Counted from the stretch's first letter, positions 18,499-27,778 are shown. The stretch is DNA of 64,000 nt from Olleya sp. YS (GCF_029760915.1 NZ_CP121685.1:248001-312000), one strand, 5' to 3'. Numbers and translations: made by a program. Notes: generated by a model from the sequence alone, not told the origin.

Positions 18499-19511
18499 AA
18501 AGAAATTCGAGCCATAATAGGATAATGGTCAGAATACTGAACATCATAAGTTTTAAAACTATTGATAGTGTAAGATTTATCAACTAATATAAAGTCTATT
18601 CTTAGCGGAAAAAATTTGAAGTTATATGTACGTCCAAAACCATTACCTTGTTGTTTAAATGCATCTATCATATCTGCTTTAATGGTTTTGTATACATAGG
18701 AAAACGCAGAGTTATTAAAATCACCAGAAATGATGACTTTATACGGACTACTATTTTTGTGTTTCAAAAATAGTTCAGCTTGACTTTGTTGTAATTTAAA
18801 GGTCTCTCCTATTCCGTTAATTAACTTTTCAGAATTTTCGGTAGTTAAACTTTGTACTCGTGGGTCGATGCGTAAAGATTGTAAATGCAAATTATACACT
18901 CTAATAGTATCGTTACCTTTAACTATATCCACAAATATGGCATTATTAGCAGTATTGGGAAACTCAATAGAACCTGAGTTAACTATAGGATATTGAGAAA
19001 AAATAGCTTGTCCTATTTTTGTTTTTTTTCCTTCTAATTTTTCGTATTTATATTTATAGAAAGAAAAGTCGATATCATCTTGTAAATGATACTCTTGTAA
19101 ACACAAGACTTTTGGATTTTCTTTTTTAACAAATTCTACTAATTTTTGGTCTATGTCTTTACTAGGAATCCATTCATATAAATTAAACAAACGCACATTA
19201 TAATTCATAATGGACAAGCTTTCTGTACCATCTTCCTCCCAGTTAGAAAATTTATATAACGATCCAAATAAAAAATAACCAATTGTAACGACAATAAGGG
19301 ATAATAGGAGTTGTTTTTTTATTTTAAACAACCAATACACAAAGAACAGTACGTTAAGTAATATTAAAAATGGCACACCTAAACTTAGTACAGATAGTGT
19401 AGCAAATGTCTTTGGTGGTATATTAGGTAATACGTAGGAAAGTAGTAACAAAAACGCTGCAATAGAGTTTATGAAGAAGATAATTTTTTCAAAAAACGTT
19501 AAGTTTTTCAT
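18495..19511 (-). CDS. membrane-anchored endonuclease/exonuclease/phosphatase family protein
   Basis: About 110 N-terminal residues hold three transmembrane helices; the rest is an EEP (DNase I-like) domain. Catalytic motifs are visible: MNYNVRLFN, CLQEYHL (the metal-binding Glu), YNLHLQSLR, SGDFNNS and the final SDHYPI with the catalytic His. Family members hydrolyse phosphodiester or phosphoester bonds in nucleic acids, inositol phosphates or lipids; the substrate here is unknown. It is the last gene of a minus-strand run from mutL and overlaps the rhomboid gene start by four bases. Confidence 0.85.
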   Translation of the reverse strand: MKNLTFFEKIIFFINSIAAFLLLLSYVLPNIPPKTFATLSVLSLGVPFLILLNVLFFVYWLFKIKKQLLLSLIVVTIGYFLFGSLYKFSNWEEDGTESLSIMNYNVRLFNLYEWIPSKDIDQKLVEFVKKENPKVLCLQEYHLQDDIDFSFYKYKYEKLEGKKTKIGQAIFSQYPIVNSGSIEFPNTANNAIFVDIVKGNDTIRVYNLHLQSLRIDPRVQSLTTENSEKLINGIGETFKLQQSQAELFLKHKNSSPYKVIISGDFNNSAFSYVYKTIKADMIDAFKQQGNGFGRTYNFKFFPLRIDFILVDKSYTINSFKTYDVQYSDHYPIMARISF

Positions 19512-20368
19512 TTCCCTGCTTTAAATAAAAATTCCTTTTCGTCTTTAGATAGACTATCGTAACCACTTTTACTTATTTTATCTAATATAGCATCAATTTT
19601 TTTCTGATTATTTAGTTGGTTAAACTCTTCTTTTTTATAGCCAGCAACGTTACCCTTTTGTTTGTGTACGGTTTTCATTTTAGGCGTTTTGCTAGCTTTA
19701 AATAGGCTAGTCATCCAATCCATAAACCGACCAAAACCAGTACCAATATCATGTCCCATAGCTAATTGTTTTGCATAGATAAAACCTAAAGCTGCTCCAC
19801 CTAAATGTGCTAAATTACCACCAGCATTATTTCCTCCAATAATATTTAGAACGTCAAAACCAATCAACACTGCACCTATCCACCATAACTTCAAATTAAA
19901 CGTAAAAAATCTAATATCCTTGTCTGGCATATAAGCACATAAAAATATTAGTATAGCTCTTACACCAGCAGAAGCACCAAGTAAATATGCAGAAGTGGCG
20001 AACACTTTGGGTATAACATTATATCCAAATAAAAAGGCTAATCCACCAGCAATAATACCCATAAAATAGATGTTTAAAGCCATTTTTGGATTGAATAAAT
20101 TTAACATGATTCTACCTAAAAAGTACAACCAAAGCATATTAAACAAGACATGAAACAAATCAAAATGCAAAAAACCATATGTAATAATAGTCCATGGTTT
20201 GTACAAAAAATCGTAAAAATCACTTGGTAAATGTAACCACTTAAAAACTCCAGGAACAAAACGTCTAAAAATTACAGCAAATAAAAAAACAACACTATTA
20301 ATAGCTATTATTTTTTCTAAGACATTTAGCCTTGCATATTTATATTTTAATTGTTCTATCTGATTCAT
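19508..20368 (-). CDS. rhomboid-family intramembrane serine protease
   Basis: A six-helix rhomboid core of about 200 residues followed by a soluble tail. The catalytic Ser lies in LLGASAGVRAI and the His in NLAHLGGAALGFIYA. HFDLFHVLFNMLWLYFLG is the conserved L1/TM2 region with the HxxxN pattern. The tail (residues 215-286) is polar and Lys-rich. It is adjacent to a second rhomboid gene of similar order, an arrangement often seen next to mutL in this family. Note GASAG in place of the usual GxSG, with the Ser kept. Confidence 0.88.
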   Translation of the reverse strand: MNQIEQLKYKYARLNVLEKIIAINSVVFLFAVIFRRFVPGVFKWLHLPSDFYDFLYKPWTIITYGFLHFDLFHVLFNMLWLYFLGRIMLNLFNPKMALNIYFMGIIAGGLAFLFGYNVIPKVFATSAYLLGASAGVRAILIFLCAYMPDKDIRFFTFNLKLWWIGAVLIGFDVLNIIGGNNAGGNLAHLGGAALGFIYAKQLAMGHDIGTGFGRFMDWMTSLFKASKTPKMKTVHKQKGNVAGYKKEEFNQLNNQKKIDAILDKISKSGYDSLSKDEKEFLFKAGK

Positions 20369-21121
20369 TTATTGATCCCAACGGTATTTGTTCATGCTAT
20401 TTTTTTTCCAGTACCACATAATAATAAAACCAATAATTGCACCACCAACGTGAGCCAAATAAGCAGTATTGCTTGGGCTGAAAAACGATTGTCCTGTAAA
20501 CGCAGAAATAACATCTAAAATTATAATTCCTGGTATAAAGTATTTTGCTTTAATAGGAATTGGTAATAATATCAGCATTAATTCTGCATTAGGATTCATT
20601 AATCCAAAAGCAGCTAAAATACCCATAATACAACCTGAAGCTCCAACCATTGAGCTATTATATGCATTATAAGCATCTTGTAAACTAATAATTAATTCTG
20701 AAGAAACACCATTTAAAATTTTACCAGTATCCATCATATATTTTATCTGATTTGTTGATAAACCAGATTCTAAAGCTTGATTATAAGCTGGAAAATAATC
20801 CCAATAATAACCAGCTAACTGGAACAATACAGCTCCTATTCCTGCAGAAAAATAAATGAACAAAAACTTATTACGTCCCAAACGTTGTTCTACAGGTGAA
20901 CCAAACATCCATAGCGCAAACATATTAAATAGTAAGTGTGTAAATCCACCATGCATAAACATATGAGTTACCACTTGCCAAGGTTTAAAAGTATCACTAG
21001 CAGGAAAATGCATAGCGAATAAATCGTAAAACAGACGTCCATCTCCAACAGTTATAGTACCCACAAACATGATTATATTTATTATAATCAAATGCTTTAC
21101 CGTATCTGTTATTCTCATCAT
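20369..21121 (-). CDS. rhomboid-family intramembrane serine protease
   Basis: Second rhomboid protease, 250 residues. MFMHGGFTHLLFNMFALWMF gives the conserved His/Asn region, GASGCIMGILAAFG the catalytic Ser, and AHVGGAIIGFIIMWYWKK the catalytic His. There is a roughly 60-residue insertion between the second and third conserved helices (YWDYFPAYNQ to LQDAYNAYNS). It starts three bases after mutL and ends directly before the next rhomboid gene, so all are co-transcribed. Substrates are unknown. Confidence 0.88.
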   Translation of the reverse strand: MMRITDTVKHLIIINIIMFVGTITVGDGRLFYDLFAMHFPASDTFKPWQVVTHMFMHGGFTHLLFNMFALWMFGSPVEQRLGRNKFLFIYFSAGIGAVLFQLAGYYWDYFPAYNQALESGLSTNQIKYMMDTGKILNGVSSELIISLQDAYNAYNSSMVGASGCIMGILAAFGLMNPNAELMLILLPIPIKAKYFIPGIIILDVISAFTGQSFFSPSNTAYLAHVGGAIIGFIIMWYWKKNSMNKYRWDQ

Positions 21122-21124
21122 AGT

Positions 21125-22969
21125 TTACATAAATTTTTTATCTAACTCATCCACAGTCATGGTGATAAATGTGGTTTTATTAGTAGGTGACACATTAGGT
21201 TCCTTACAGGCAAATAAACGATTTACTAAATGTTCTTGCTCTGGGTTGGTTAATGTTTGTCCTGTTTTTATTGCTAAGCTTTTCGCCATAGATTTTGCTA
21301 ACAAATCTGTAGCCGAAAAATTACTATCTGGCACTTCGTTTTCTACATCACTAATCAATTGCTCTAAAATAATAGACACTTCACTTTCTGGAACATTTAC
21401 TGGTACTCCAGTAATTTGAACGGTTTCATCTTTTATAGATTGAAATATAAAGCCTGTAGATTCTAAATCTTCTTTTAATTGATCAATTAATGCTATTTCT
21501 TGCTTAGAAAAATGTAACTCTAACGGAAAAAGTAACTGTTGACTCACACCTTCCTTAATAGTAATGTGTTGCAAAAATTCTTCATACAACACACGTTGAT
21601 GTGCACGATGTTGGTCAATAACTAACATACCAGACTTTATGGTACTAATAATAAATTTGTTGTTAAGCTGATATGTGGTTTGCTTTTGCTCGACATCTTG
21701 TTCATTTTTGAAAATAGATTCATTTTCTGGCTCGCTTTCAAAATGTACTTCACTAAAATCTGTATGTGTTTTAGTACCTTTAGATTCTAAACCTACATAC
21801 AAACTTTCCCAATTAGCGCCTACGTCTTTTTTATAAGTTTGAGTATTTCTGGTCTTTGATGTTTCGTCTTTAAACGGATTAAAACTTTGATCGACCTCTA
21901 TGGTTGGTGTTCCTTTTTGTTGATAGCTATAAGGCGTATCTAAATTGGCATCACGCTCAAAATCCAACACAGGTGCTATATTAAATTGTCCTAGACTATG
22001 CTTAACAGATGAACGTAGAATGGCATAAAGCGTATGCTCGTCATCAAACTTAATTTCTGTTTTTGTTGGATGAATATTGATATCGATACTTTGTGGATTA
22101 ACCGTTAAATTTAAATAATAACTTGGTTGTGCACCATCTTTTAATAAACCTTCAAACGCCGAGTTAATAGCATGGTTTAAATACGCACTTTTAATAAAAC
22201 GGTTATTAACAAAGAAAAACTGCTCGTTTCTAGATTTTTTAGCGAATTCTGGTTTACCTACAAATCCAGAAATGGTTAAGACTTCGGTTTCTTCCTCGAC
22301 AGGAACTAGTTTTTCGTTGGTTTTGGTTCCAAAAATATTGACAATACGTTGTCTGTAATTACTAACTGGTAAATTAAAAGTTTCGCTTCCATTAGTAAAC
22401 ATAGAAAATCCGATACTTGGATGCGCTAATGCTACACGATGAAACTCGTCAATAATATGACGTAACTCAACAGAATTAGACTTTAAAAAATTACGTCTAG
22501 CAGGAATATTAAAAAAAAGGTGTTTAACAGATATTGAGGTACCTTTTGGTGTTACAACCACTTCTTGAGATTTAACCTCACTACCTTCAATAACTAGTTC
22601 TGTACCTAAGTCTTGTTGGTCCTGTTTTGTTTTTAGCTCCACATGTGCGATAGCTGCAATACTTGCTAAAGCTTCACCTCTAAAACCTTTAGTGTGTAAT
22701 TGAAATAAATCGTCTGCTGTGCGTATTTTGGAGGTGGCATGACGCTCAAAACTTAATCTCGCGTCAGTGGTACTCATCCCTTTTCCGTTATCAATAACTT
22801 GAATTAAGGTTTTTCCAGCGTCTTTAATTATAAGTTTTATGGTAGTTGCTTCAGCATCAATAGCATTTTCTAACAGCTCTTTTACAACTGAAGCTGGACG
22901 TTGCACGACCTCTCCTGCTGCAATCTGGTTAGCAACGTGATCTGGTAACAATTGAATGATATCTGCCAT
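21125..22969 (-). CDS. mutL: DNA mismatch repair protein MutL
   Basis: Links MutS mismatch recognition to downstream repair. The GHKL ATPase motifs are all present near the N-terminus: ELLENAIDAEA, DNGKGMS, HATSKI and TKGFRGEALASIAAIA. A linker of variable sequence (about residues 345-430) separates it from the C-terminal dimerisation domain. The C-terminal end has no clear DQHA(X)2E(X)4E endonuclease box; it shows VIDQHRAHQRVLYEEFL, which does contain DQHRAHQRVLYE, close to that endonuclease motif, so nicking activity is plausible. At 614 residues the length is normal. Confidence 0.95.
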   Translation of the reverse strand: MADIIQLLPDHVANQIAAGEVVQRPASVVKELLENAIDAEATTIKLIIKDAGKTLIQVIDNGKGMSTTDARLSFERHATSKIRTADDLFQLHTKGFRGEALASIAAIAHVELKTKQDQQDLGTELVIEGSEVKSQEVVVTPKGTSISVKHLFFNIPARRNFLKSNSVELRHIIDEFHRVALAHPSIGFSMFTNGSETFNLPVSNYRQRIVNIFGTKTNEKLVPVEEETEVLTISGFVGKPEFAKKSRNEQFFFVNNRFIKSAYLNHAINSAFEGLLKDGAQPSYYLNLTVNPQSIDINIHPTKTEIKFDDEHTLYAILRSSVKHSLGQFNIAPVLDFERDANLDTPYSYQQKGTPTIEVDQSFNPFKDETSKTRNTQTYKKDVGANWESLYVGLESKGTKTHTDFSEVHFESEPENESIFKNEQDVEQKQTTYQLNNKFIISTIKSGMLVIDQHRAHQRVLYEEFLQHITIKEGVSQQLLFPLELHFSKQEIALIDQLKEDLESTGFIFQSIKDETVQITGVPVNVPESEVSIILEQLISDVENEVPDSNFSATDLLAKSMAKSLAIKTGQTLTNPEQEHLVNRLFACKEPNVSPTNKTTFITMTVDELDKKFM

Positions 22970-22973
22970 ACGA

Positions 22974-23255
22974 TTAGTTAGGGAAGAATATGGATAAATC
23001 GAATCCTATAAGCAAGAAAAATAAAAACACTAGAATAGCTACAATCAATAAAATACGTCGATTGGCTTCTCTATCTGGATTGCTTTTTAGTTCGTTTAAA
23101 GCATTATTAAATTTACCTTTTAAGCCAGGATTTTCACCTACAGTGGTTCTGTGTTCATCAAATTTATGTTTGATTTCAAACGGATTACCTTCACCTTTGT
23201 AAAATCTAGGTGTGTAATCGAATCTTTTATTTTTTCTTCTAGACAGAAATCCCAT
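22974..23255 (-). CDS. small membrane protein, paralogue of the next upstream gene
   Basis: 93 residues: a basic start (RRKNKRFDYTPRFYKG), a polar middle, and one C-terminal transmembrane helix (about 69-88). The start resembles that of the 72-residue protein encoded just upstream (QKKNKKFNYQTRFSKD), so the two appear related by duplication. No function is known to me. Such small proteins next to mutL and ribH have sometimes been labelled riboflavin synthase subunits by neighbourhood, which the sequence does not support. Confidence 0.7.
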   Translation of the reverse strand: MGFLSRRKNKRFDYTPRFYKGEGNPFEIKHKFDEHRTTVGENPGLKGKFNNALNELKSNPDREANRRILLIVAILVFLFFLLIGFDLSIFFPN

Positions 23256-23265
23256 AACTTATGGT

Positions 23266-23484
23266 CTATTTAATTTTTGTTTCTAAGTAATACATTAAAA
23301 TGGCTAATAATGCTAACACGCCTAAAAGCAGAAATAAAGTATAATTTTTTCTGTTACTGGACGTTGTTCTTCTAGCATCATTCCAACTAGAGTTCATGCT
23401 TTCTTTAAGCTTTGTAGCAGAATTGTTGTCTTTAGAAAAGCGTGTTTGGTAATTGAACTTTTTATTTTTCTTCTGAGTGAACAA
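23266..23484 (-). CDS. small single-helix membrane protein
   Basis: 72 residues, with a basic and aromatic start (FTQKKNKKFNYQTRFS), a Ser/Asn-rich middle and a C-terminal helix LFLLLGVLALLAILMYYL. This is a tail-anchored or bitopic topology. It is a shorter relative of the downstream 93-residue protein, ten bases away. No family function is recognised. Confidence 0.65.
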   Translation of the reverse strand: MFTQKKNKKFNYQTRFSKDNNSATKLKESMNSSWNDARRTTSSNRKNYTLFLLLGVLALLAILMYYLETKIK

Positions 23485-23533
23485 ACTAGAATAGTTTTAA
23501 TATATAATCTACTCAAAAATACTGAAAATACTA

Positions 23534-23550
23534 CAGAACCTTAGGTTCTG
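23534..23550. repeat. perfect inverted repeat between ribH and the small membrane genes
   Basis: CAGAACCT and AGGTTCTG are separated by one base. There is no T-run on either side, so it is a poor terminator. It could be an operator or a repeat remnant. The rest of the 23485-23658 gap shows nothing clear. Confidence 0.45.
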
Positions 23551-23658
23551 AATGCTAAAAATTGTTAACAAGTTGTATCGACCAGTAAGTTATTGTTTTG
23601 AAATAACAAGTAGCAGAATAAAACGATAAACCAATTACTAAATTCTAAACACTAATTT

Positions 23659-24138
23659 TTAAGCGTTTCTACGTAATTCAGCCATTTTTAAAGCTGCAAC
23701 AGCTGCTTCCACACCTTTATTACCGTGTTTTCCACCAGAACGATCAATTGCTTGTTGCATCGTGTTATCTGTTAATACACAGAAAATGACTGGAGTTTCA
23801 CGAGTAATATTTAAATCTTTAATACCCTGTGCTACAGCCTCACAAACAAAATCAAAATGCTTGGTTTCGCCTTGAATTACGCTACCAATTGCAATAACAG
23901 CGTTAACCATTTGCTCTTGCATTTTTTTACAACCGTAAATCAACTCGTAACTTCCTGGCACATCCCAAACCACAATGTTATCTGGTTTTACTCCATGTTC
24001 TAAAAGCGTGTTTTTTGCGCCTTCTAATAAGCCTTGGGTGATGTTATCGTTCCATTCTGAAACAACAATCCCAAACCGAAATTGCTTTCCGTTTGGGATT
24101 GATGCTTTATCGTATGCTGATAAATTTGTTGTAGCCAT
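23659..24138 (-). CDS. ribH: 6,7-dimethyl-8-ribityllumazine synthase
   Basis: Condenses the ribitylamino-uracil with dihydroxybutanone phosphate in riboflavin synthesis. Motifs include [15 protein letters not shown] near residue 30, the substrate-binding [12 protein letters not shown], the catalytic-loop segment [17 protein letters not shown] with the conserved His, and GVLTDNT-like [17 protein letters not shown]. Length (159 residues) is typical of a subunit that forms pentamers or capsids. It lies four bases downstream of the TPR protein gene. No FMN riboswitch is visible upstream. Confidence 0.95.
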   Translation of the reverse strand: MATTNLSAYDKASIPNGKQFRFGIVVSEWNDNITQGLLEGAKNTLLEHGVKPDNIVVWDVPGSYELIYGCKKMQEQMVNAVIAIGSVIQGETKHFDFVCEAVAQGIKDLNITRETPVIFCVLTDNTMQQAIDRSGGKHGNKGVEAAVAALKMAELRRNA

Positions 24139-24141
24139 AGT

Positions 24142-24912
24142 CTAGTTTGACATTGCTTGTGCTTTTCCAATAAACACTTCAACTTGAGTAGCTTCTGGTG
24201 ATTTTGGATAGTTATCTTTTATTTTATTAAATAAGTCTAATGCTTTTGATGCTTGACCTAAATTTAAAGCAGTAACACCAGCTTTAAATAAGTAGGTTGG
24301 TGCTGTAAAGTCGTTTTGACGTAAGTTAGCAGCTTCTGTGTAATACTTTAAAGCATCTTCAGCTTGATTTAATTGTATAAATGCGTCGCCAATTGCGCCT
24401 TTAGCCATAGGTGCTAAAGCTTCGTCATCACTTTTAAATTTATCTAAATAAGCAATAGCTTGCTCGTAATTTTTAATGTTTAAGTAAGCCATTCCTGCAT
24501 AATAATTAGCAAGGTTTCCAGCTTGAGTCCCACTATACTGATCAGCAATATCTGTCATCCCTAATTTACCTTCTCCTCCAGATAAGGCTAAATTGTATAG
24601 AGAGTCTTGACCAGATGAAGCAGTAACTGCTTCGTTAAAAAACTTTTGAGCTTGGTACATCTCATTCATAGCTTCACTTTGTTTAGGCTTAGCTATAAAT
24701 TGCTGGTATCCTAAATATGCTAAAGCTAATCCAGCTACGACACCAATAACTATAAAAATATTTTTCTGATTTTTTTCTACAAACTCTTCTGCTTTGTTAG
24801 CAGATTCATCTAAGGTATTAAAAACTTCTGCTGTTGCCGAGTTTTCTTCTACTTCAATTTCCTTTTCTACTTTTGTTTTTGGTTTGTATCCTCTTTTCTT
24901 GTAAGTCGCCAT
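24142..24912 (-). CDS. membrane-anchored tetratricopeptide repeat protein
   Basis: A TPR protein resembling YfgM/YbgF-like periplasmic proteins. The start at 24912 (MATYKKRGYKPK) is preferred over an ATG seven codons earlier, since this basic start is usual for the family in flavobacteria. A single transmembrane helix (IFIVIGVVAGLALAYLGY) follows an acidic cytoplasmic segment of about 50 residues. Several TPR units fill the rest, for example NLANYYAGMAYLNIKNYEQA and AEDALKYYTEAANLRQN. It probably holds envelope proteins or chaperones together. It is co-transcribed with ribH and divergent from recF. Confidence 0.82.
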   Translation of the reverse strand: MATYKKRGYKPKTKVEKEIEVEENSATAEVFNTLDESANKAEEFVEKNQKNIFIVIGVVAGLALAYLGYQQFIAKPKQSEAMNEMYQAQKFFNEAVTASSGQDSLYNLALSGGEGKLGMTDIADQYSGTQAGNLANYYAGMAYLNIKNYEQAIAYLDKFKSDDEALAPMAKGAIGDAFIQLNQAEDALKYYTEAANLRQNDFTAPTYLFKAGVTALNLGQASKALDLFNKIKDNYPKSPEATQVEVFIGKAQAMSN

Positions 24913-25045
24913 GTTCGTTTTATTAATGCGCACAAAAATATAATTTTTCTTTATAAATAAAAGGTTATTATTTGATAATTTTCAATAATTTGCACATCCT
25001 TATCAGGCTATTCTTAATAAAGCACATTCTTTTAGCACTAATTCT

Positions 25046-26125
25046 ATGATTTTAAAGTCTTTATCGCTTTTAAACTATAAAAATTTTGACTCCAAAACCT
25101 TCTCGTTTAACGAGACTATAAATTGTTTGGTAGGCAATAATGGTGTAGGAAAAACTAATGTGCTGGATGCAATTTATCATTTATCCTTTGGTAAAAGCTA
25201 TTTTAATCCAGTAGCCAAACAAAACATCAAATACGACCAAGATTTTTTTGTAATCAATGGTGAGTATGACAAAGACCAAAAGACAGAAAACATAGTAGTT
25301 AGCTTAAAAAAAGGACAGAAAAAAATTATCAAGCGTAATAGTAAAGTTTATGATAAATTTAGTGACCACATTGGCTTTTTACCGTTGGTAATTATTAGTC
25401 CAGCAGATAGAGATTTAATTACAGAAGGTAGTGATACTAGACGTAAATTTATAGATGGTGTGATCAGCCAAAGTGATAAAAGCTACTTAAGCAGTTTGAT
25501 TAACTACAACAAAATCCTGTCTCAACGCAACTCGTTGCTAAAATATTTTGCGGTAAATCACACCTATAATAAAGATACTATTGATGTTTACAATCAGCAA
25601 TTACAACAATACGGATCAGAGATTTTTGAAAAACGAAAATCATTTTTAGACAATTTCATCCCTTTATTTAAAGCACGCTACAAAGCAATAAGTAATAATA
25701 ATGAAGACGTGTCCTTAAATTATAAAAGCGATTTATTTGAAGATGATTTAGTCACACTTCTAAATCAATCTATTAATAAAGACAAGGCACTTCAATACAC
25801 AAGTGTTGGGATACATAAAGACGATTTAGAGTTTAATATTGGTGATTATCCTATTAAAAAATTTGGAAGTCAAGGACAGCAAAAATCGTTTTTAATTGCC
25901 TTAAAACTGGCTCAATTTGATAGTATTAAAGCTATTAGTGGAGATAATCCCATTTTACTTTTAGATGATATTTTTGATAAGTTAGACGAAACACGTGTGG
26001 CACAAATTATAAAATTGGTGAATGATGAAAATTTTGGACAAATTTTTATTAGTGATACACATGCAGAACGCACTGAAAATGCAGTAAAACAAGTGCATCA
26101 ATCTTATGAAATATTTAAACTGTAG
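25046..26125 (+). CDS. recF: DNA repair protein RecF
   Basis: SMC-like ATPase that helps RecO/RecR load RecA at gaps. Walker A is GNNGVGKTN at about residues 30-38, the signature motif is [18 protein letters not shown] near 275, and the Walker B region is [15 protein letters not shown] near 305. At 359 residues it is full length. It is not next to dnaA/dnaN here, unlike in many bacteria. A 156-bp gap containing a weak REP-like sequence (26252-26267) follows it. Confidence 0.95.
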   Translation: MILKSLSLLNYKNFDSKTFSFNETINCLVGNNGVGKTNVLDAIYHLSFGKSYFNPVAKQNIKYDQDFFVINGEYDKDQKTENIVVSLKKGQKKIIKRNSKVYDKFSDHIGFLPLVIISPADRDLITEGSDTRRKFIDGVISQSDKSYLSSLINYNKILSQRNSLLKYFAVNHTYNKDTIDVYNQQLQQYGSEIFEKRKSFLDNFIPLFKARYKAISNNNEDVSLNYKSDLFEDDLVTLLNQSINKDKALQYTSVGIHKDDLEFNIGDYPIKKFGSQGQQKSFLIALKLAQFDSIKAISGDNPILLLDDIFDKLDETRVAQIIKLVNDENFGQIFISDTHAERTENAVKQVHQSYEIFKL

Positions 26126-26281
26126 AGTTGAAAGTATTTAAAGTTTAAAGTTTATAAAGTTGCTTACTCGGACTTGTTATTGTTAGTAAAACGAAGCAAT
26201 CTGTTTAAAAATAGAATTATTAATTAAAAAGAAAATCCACTGGAGTTTATATTAAGCGCAGTCGAAATACGGAAACTGAAG

Positions 26282-26692
26282 ATGAAAAAACTATACTACA
26301 TACTACTCATCTTAATAGTAAGTTGTACTAAAAATCCAAAAGATTTTAAACAACACATTACTGGATATTGGGAAATTAAAGAAGTGACACTAAATGATGG
26401 CACTAAAAAACAATACAATTTTAACAATACTATTGATTATATTGAAATTAATGACACTACAGGATTTAGAAAAAAGATGAAACCTAACTTAGATGGAACA
26501 TTTCAAACCTCAAATAATTTAGAACGCTTTACTGTAAAAGTTGAGAATGACAGTTTAAACTTATATTACAAAACACCTTTTTCTAATTGGAAAGAAACCA
26601 TTTTACATGCTAATAACAATCAATTACAAGTTATAAATAAGAATAAAGACTTATATTTATATCAACGCTACACACCTATTACCTTAGACTAA
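26282..26692 (+). CDS. lipoprotein, lipocalin-like
   Basis: 136 residues with a lipobox (LLILIVSCTK), so the mature protein starts at about Cys15. The remainder reads as beta strands around the motif ITGYWEIKEVTLNDGTKKQY, which is the start of lipocalin-like domains (DUF-type 'lipocalin-like domain' families in Bacteroidota). The ligand is unknown. Its stop overlaps the DciA-like gene start by one base (TAATG). Confidence 0.72.
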   Translation: MKKLYYILLILIVSCTKNPKDFKQHITGYWEIKEVTLNDGTKKQYNFNNTIDYIEINDTTGFRKKMKPNLDGTFQTSNNLERFTVKVENDSLNLYYKTPFSNWKETILHANNNQLQVINKNKDLYLYQRYTPITLD

Positions 26693-26988
26693 TGCCAAAA
26701 CGCAATAACACCATATTAAATATTTCTGATGCTTTAAAAGATTTTGTAACCGAAAACAATTTAGAGAAAGGATTAGACAAAGTCAATGTTAGAGAGGCTT
26801 GGGCTAAACTTATGGGAAATGGTATAAACAATTATACCACAGCAATAGAATTAAAACGAGATACGCTTTACATACAACTTAGCTCTAGCGCTTTAAGAGA
26901 AGAGTTAAGTTATGGTAACCAAAAAATAATAGCCTTATTAAACGAAGAGTTGGGTAAAGAGATTATTAAAAAACTGGTTTTAAGGTAA
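26692..26988 (+). CDS. DUF721 (DciA-like) protein
   Basis: 98 residues of the DUF721 family. Members related to DciA help load the replicative helicase DnaB in bacteria without DnaC. Family features are the start LNISDALKDFVTENNLEKGL, the central VREAWAKLMGNGINNYT, LYIQLSSSALREELSYGNQ and the end EELGKEIIKKLVLR. Position near recF and parA/parB fits a role in replication or repair. The helicase-loading role is inferred from the family. Confidence 0.82.
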   Translation: MPKRNNTILNISDALKDFVTENNLEKGLDKVNVREAWAKLMGNGINNYTTAIELKRDTLYIQLSSSALREELSYGNQKIIALLNEELGKEIIKKLVLR

Positions 26989-27062
26989 TTGAAAAAAATT
27001 CAACAATGCGAATATTTTTTTGAAATATTTTAAAAATAATGTTCAGTTAACATTATATATTC

Positions 27063-27070
27063 TATCTTTG
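27063..27070 (+). promoter_or_regulatory. -7 promoter box for the first cold-shock gene
   Basis: TATCTTTG matches the Bacteroidota sigma-A -7 consensus TAnnTTTG. Transcription would start near 27077, giving a leader of about 24 bases before the ATG at 27101. Confidence 0.6.
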
Positions 27071-27100
27071 AAACTATTATTAACAAATTTTTTTATTACA

Positions 27101-27292
27101 ATGGCTCAAGGCACAGTAAAATTTTTCAATGATTCAAAAGGATTCGGTTTTATAACTGAAGAAGGATCAGACAAAGACCATTTCGTACACATCTCTGGAC
27201 TTATCGACGAAGTTCGTGAAGGAGATACTGTAGAATTCGACTTACAAGAAGGAAGAAAAGGTATGAACGCAGTAAATGTAAAAGTAGTATAA
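27101..27292 (+). CDS. cold shock protein
   Basis: A 63-residue CspA-type single OB-fold that binds single-stranded RNA or DNA. The RNP1 motif KGFGFITEEG and RNP2 motif DHFVHISGL are intact. The start at 27101 is preferred over an earlier in-frame ATG (27020), because the promoter box 27063-27070 lies inside that longer frame and CspA proteins begin at this point. A strong hairpin terminator follows. A second copy, about 85% identical at protein level, lies 170 bp downstream. Confidence 0.93.
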   Translation: MAQGTVKFFNDSKGFGFITEEGSDKDHFVHISGLIDEVREGDTVEFDLQEGRKGMNAVNVKVV

Positions 27293-27318
27293 TTATATAT
27301 TTTCTATTTCAATCTTTA

Positions 27319-27357
27319 CACAAAAGCCTTTCCATATGGAAAGGCTTTTTTTGTGTC
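27319..27357 (+). terminator. intrinsic terminator of the first cold-shock gene
   Basis: AAAAGCCTTTCC and GGAAAGGCTTTT flank an ATAT loop, with outer ACACAAAA/TTTTGTGT pairing and a T-run. It separates the two cold-shock genes into independent units. Confidence 0.88.
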
Positions 27358-27393
27358 AAAACGTAATTAATTGAAAATAAACCAAATAAATAG

Positions 27394-27423
27394 CTTGTAT
27401 TAAATTTAATGGCACCATCTTTG
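27394..27423 (+). promoter_or_regulatory. promoter of the second cold-shock gene
   Basis: A TTG at 27394-27396 and CATCTTTG at 27416-27423, about 19 bases apart, fit the -33 TTG / -7 TAnnTTTG promoter of this phylum with one mismatch. The ATG is at 27460. Confidence 0.55.
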
Positions 27424-27459
27424 CAACCAATTAAATAATTAATATTAAATTTTATTACA

Positions 27460-27651
27460 ATGAGTAAAGGCACAGTAAAATTCTTCAATGACTCTAAAGG
27501 TTTTGGTTTCATAACAGAAGAAGGTGTAGACAAAGACCATTTTGTACACATTTCAGGATTAATCGACGAAGTCCGTGAGGGTGACGAAGTAGAATTCGAC
27601 TTACAAGAAGGTAAAAAAGGATTAAACGCAGTTAACGTTAAAGTAATTTAA
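27460..27651 (+). CDS. cold shock protein
   Basis: A second 63-residue CspA-type protein with KGFGFITEEG and DHFVHISGL. It differs from the first at few positions (SKG for AQG at the start, GVD for GSD, DEV for DTV, KKGLNAVNVKVI at the end). The two genes form a tandem pair with separate promoters and terminators, which would allow different temperature or growth-phase control. Confidence 0.93.
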   Translation: MSKGTVKFFNDSKGFGFITEEGVDKDHFVHISGLIDEVREGDEVEFDLQEGKKGLNAVNVKVI

Positions 27652-27675
27652 CAACTACCATATATCTTTAAAAGT

Positions 27676-27703
27676 AAAAGCCTCTCCAATTGGAGAGGCT
27701 TTT
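27676..27703 (+). terminator. intrinsic terminator of the second cold-shock gene
   Basis: AAAAGCCTCTCC and GGAGAGGCTTTT flank a short AATT loop, with T-rich sequence after it. Confidence 0.85.
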
Positions 27704-27729
27704 CTTATTTGATAACATTTGTAAACTAA

Positions 27730-27757
27730 AAAAATCCAGCTAAACGCTGGATTTTTT
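27730..27757 (-). terminator. intrinsic terminator of ndk
   Basis: AAAAATCCAGC and GCTGGATTTTT flank a TAAAC loop, 20 bases past the ndk stop. A-runs and T-runs on both sides would let it work in both directions. Confidence 0.85.
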
Positions 27758-27778
27758 AATTCTATAATTGTTTTAAGC

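Noticed and set aside
27020-27100. An N-terminal extension of the first cold-shock protein
   Set aside because: The -7 promoter box lies inside it, and CspA proteins begin at 27101.
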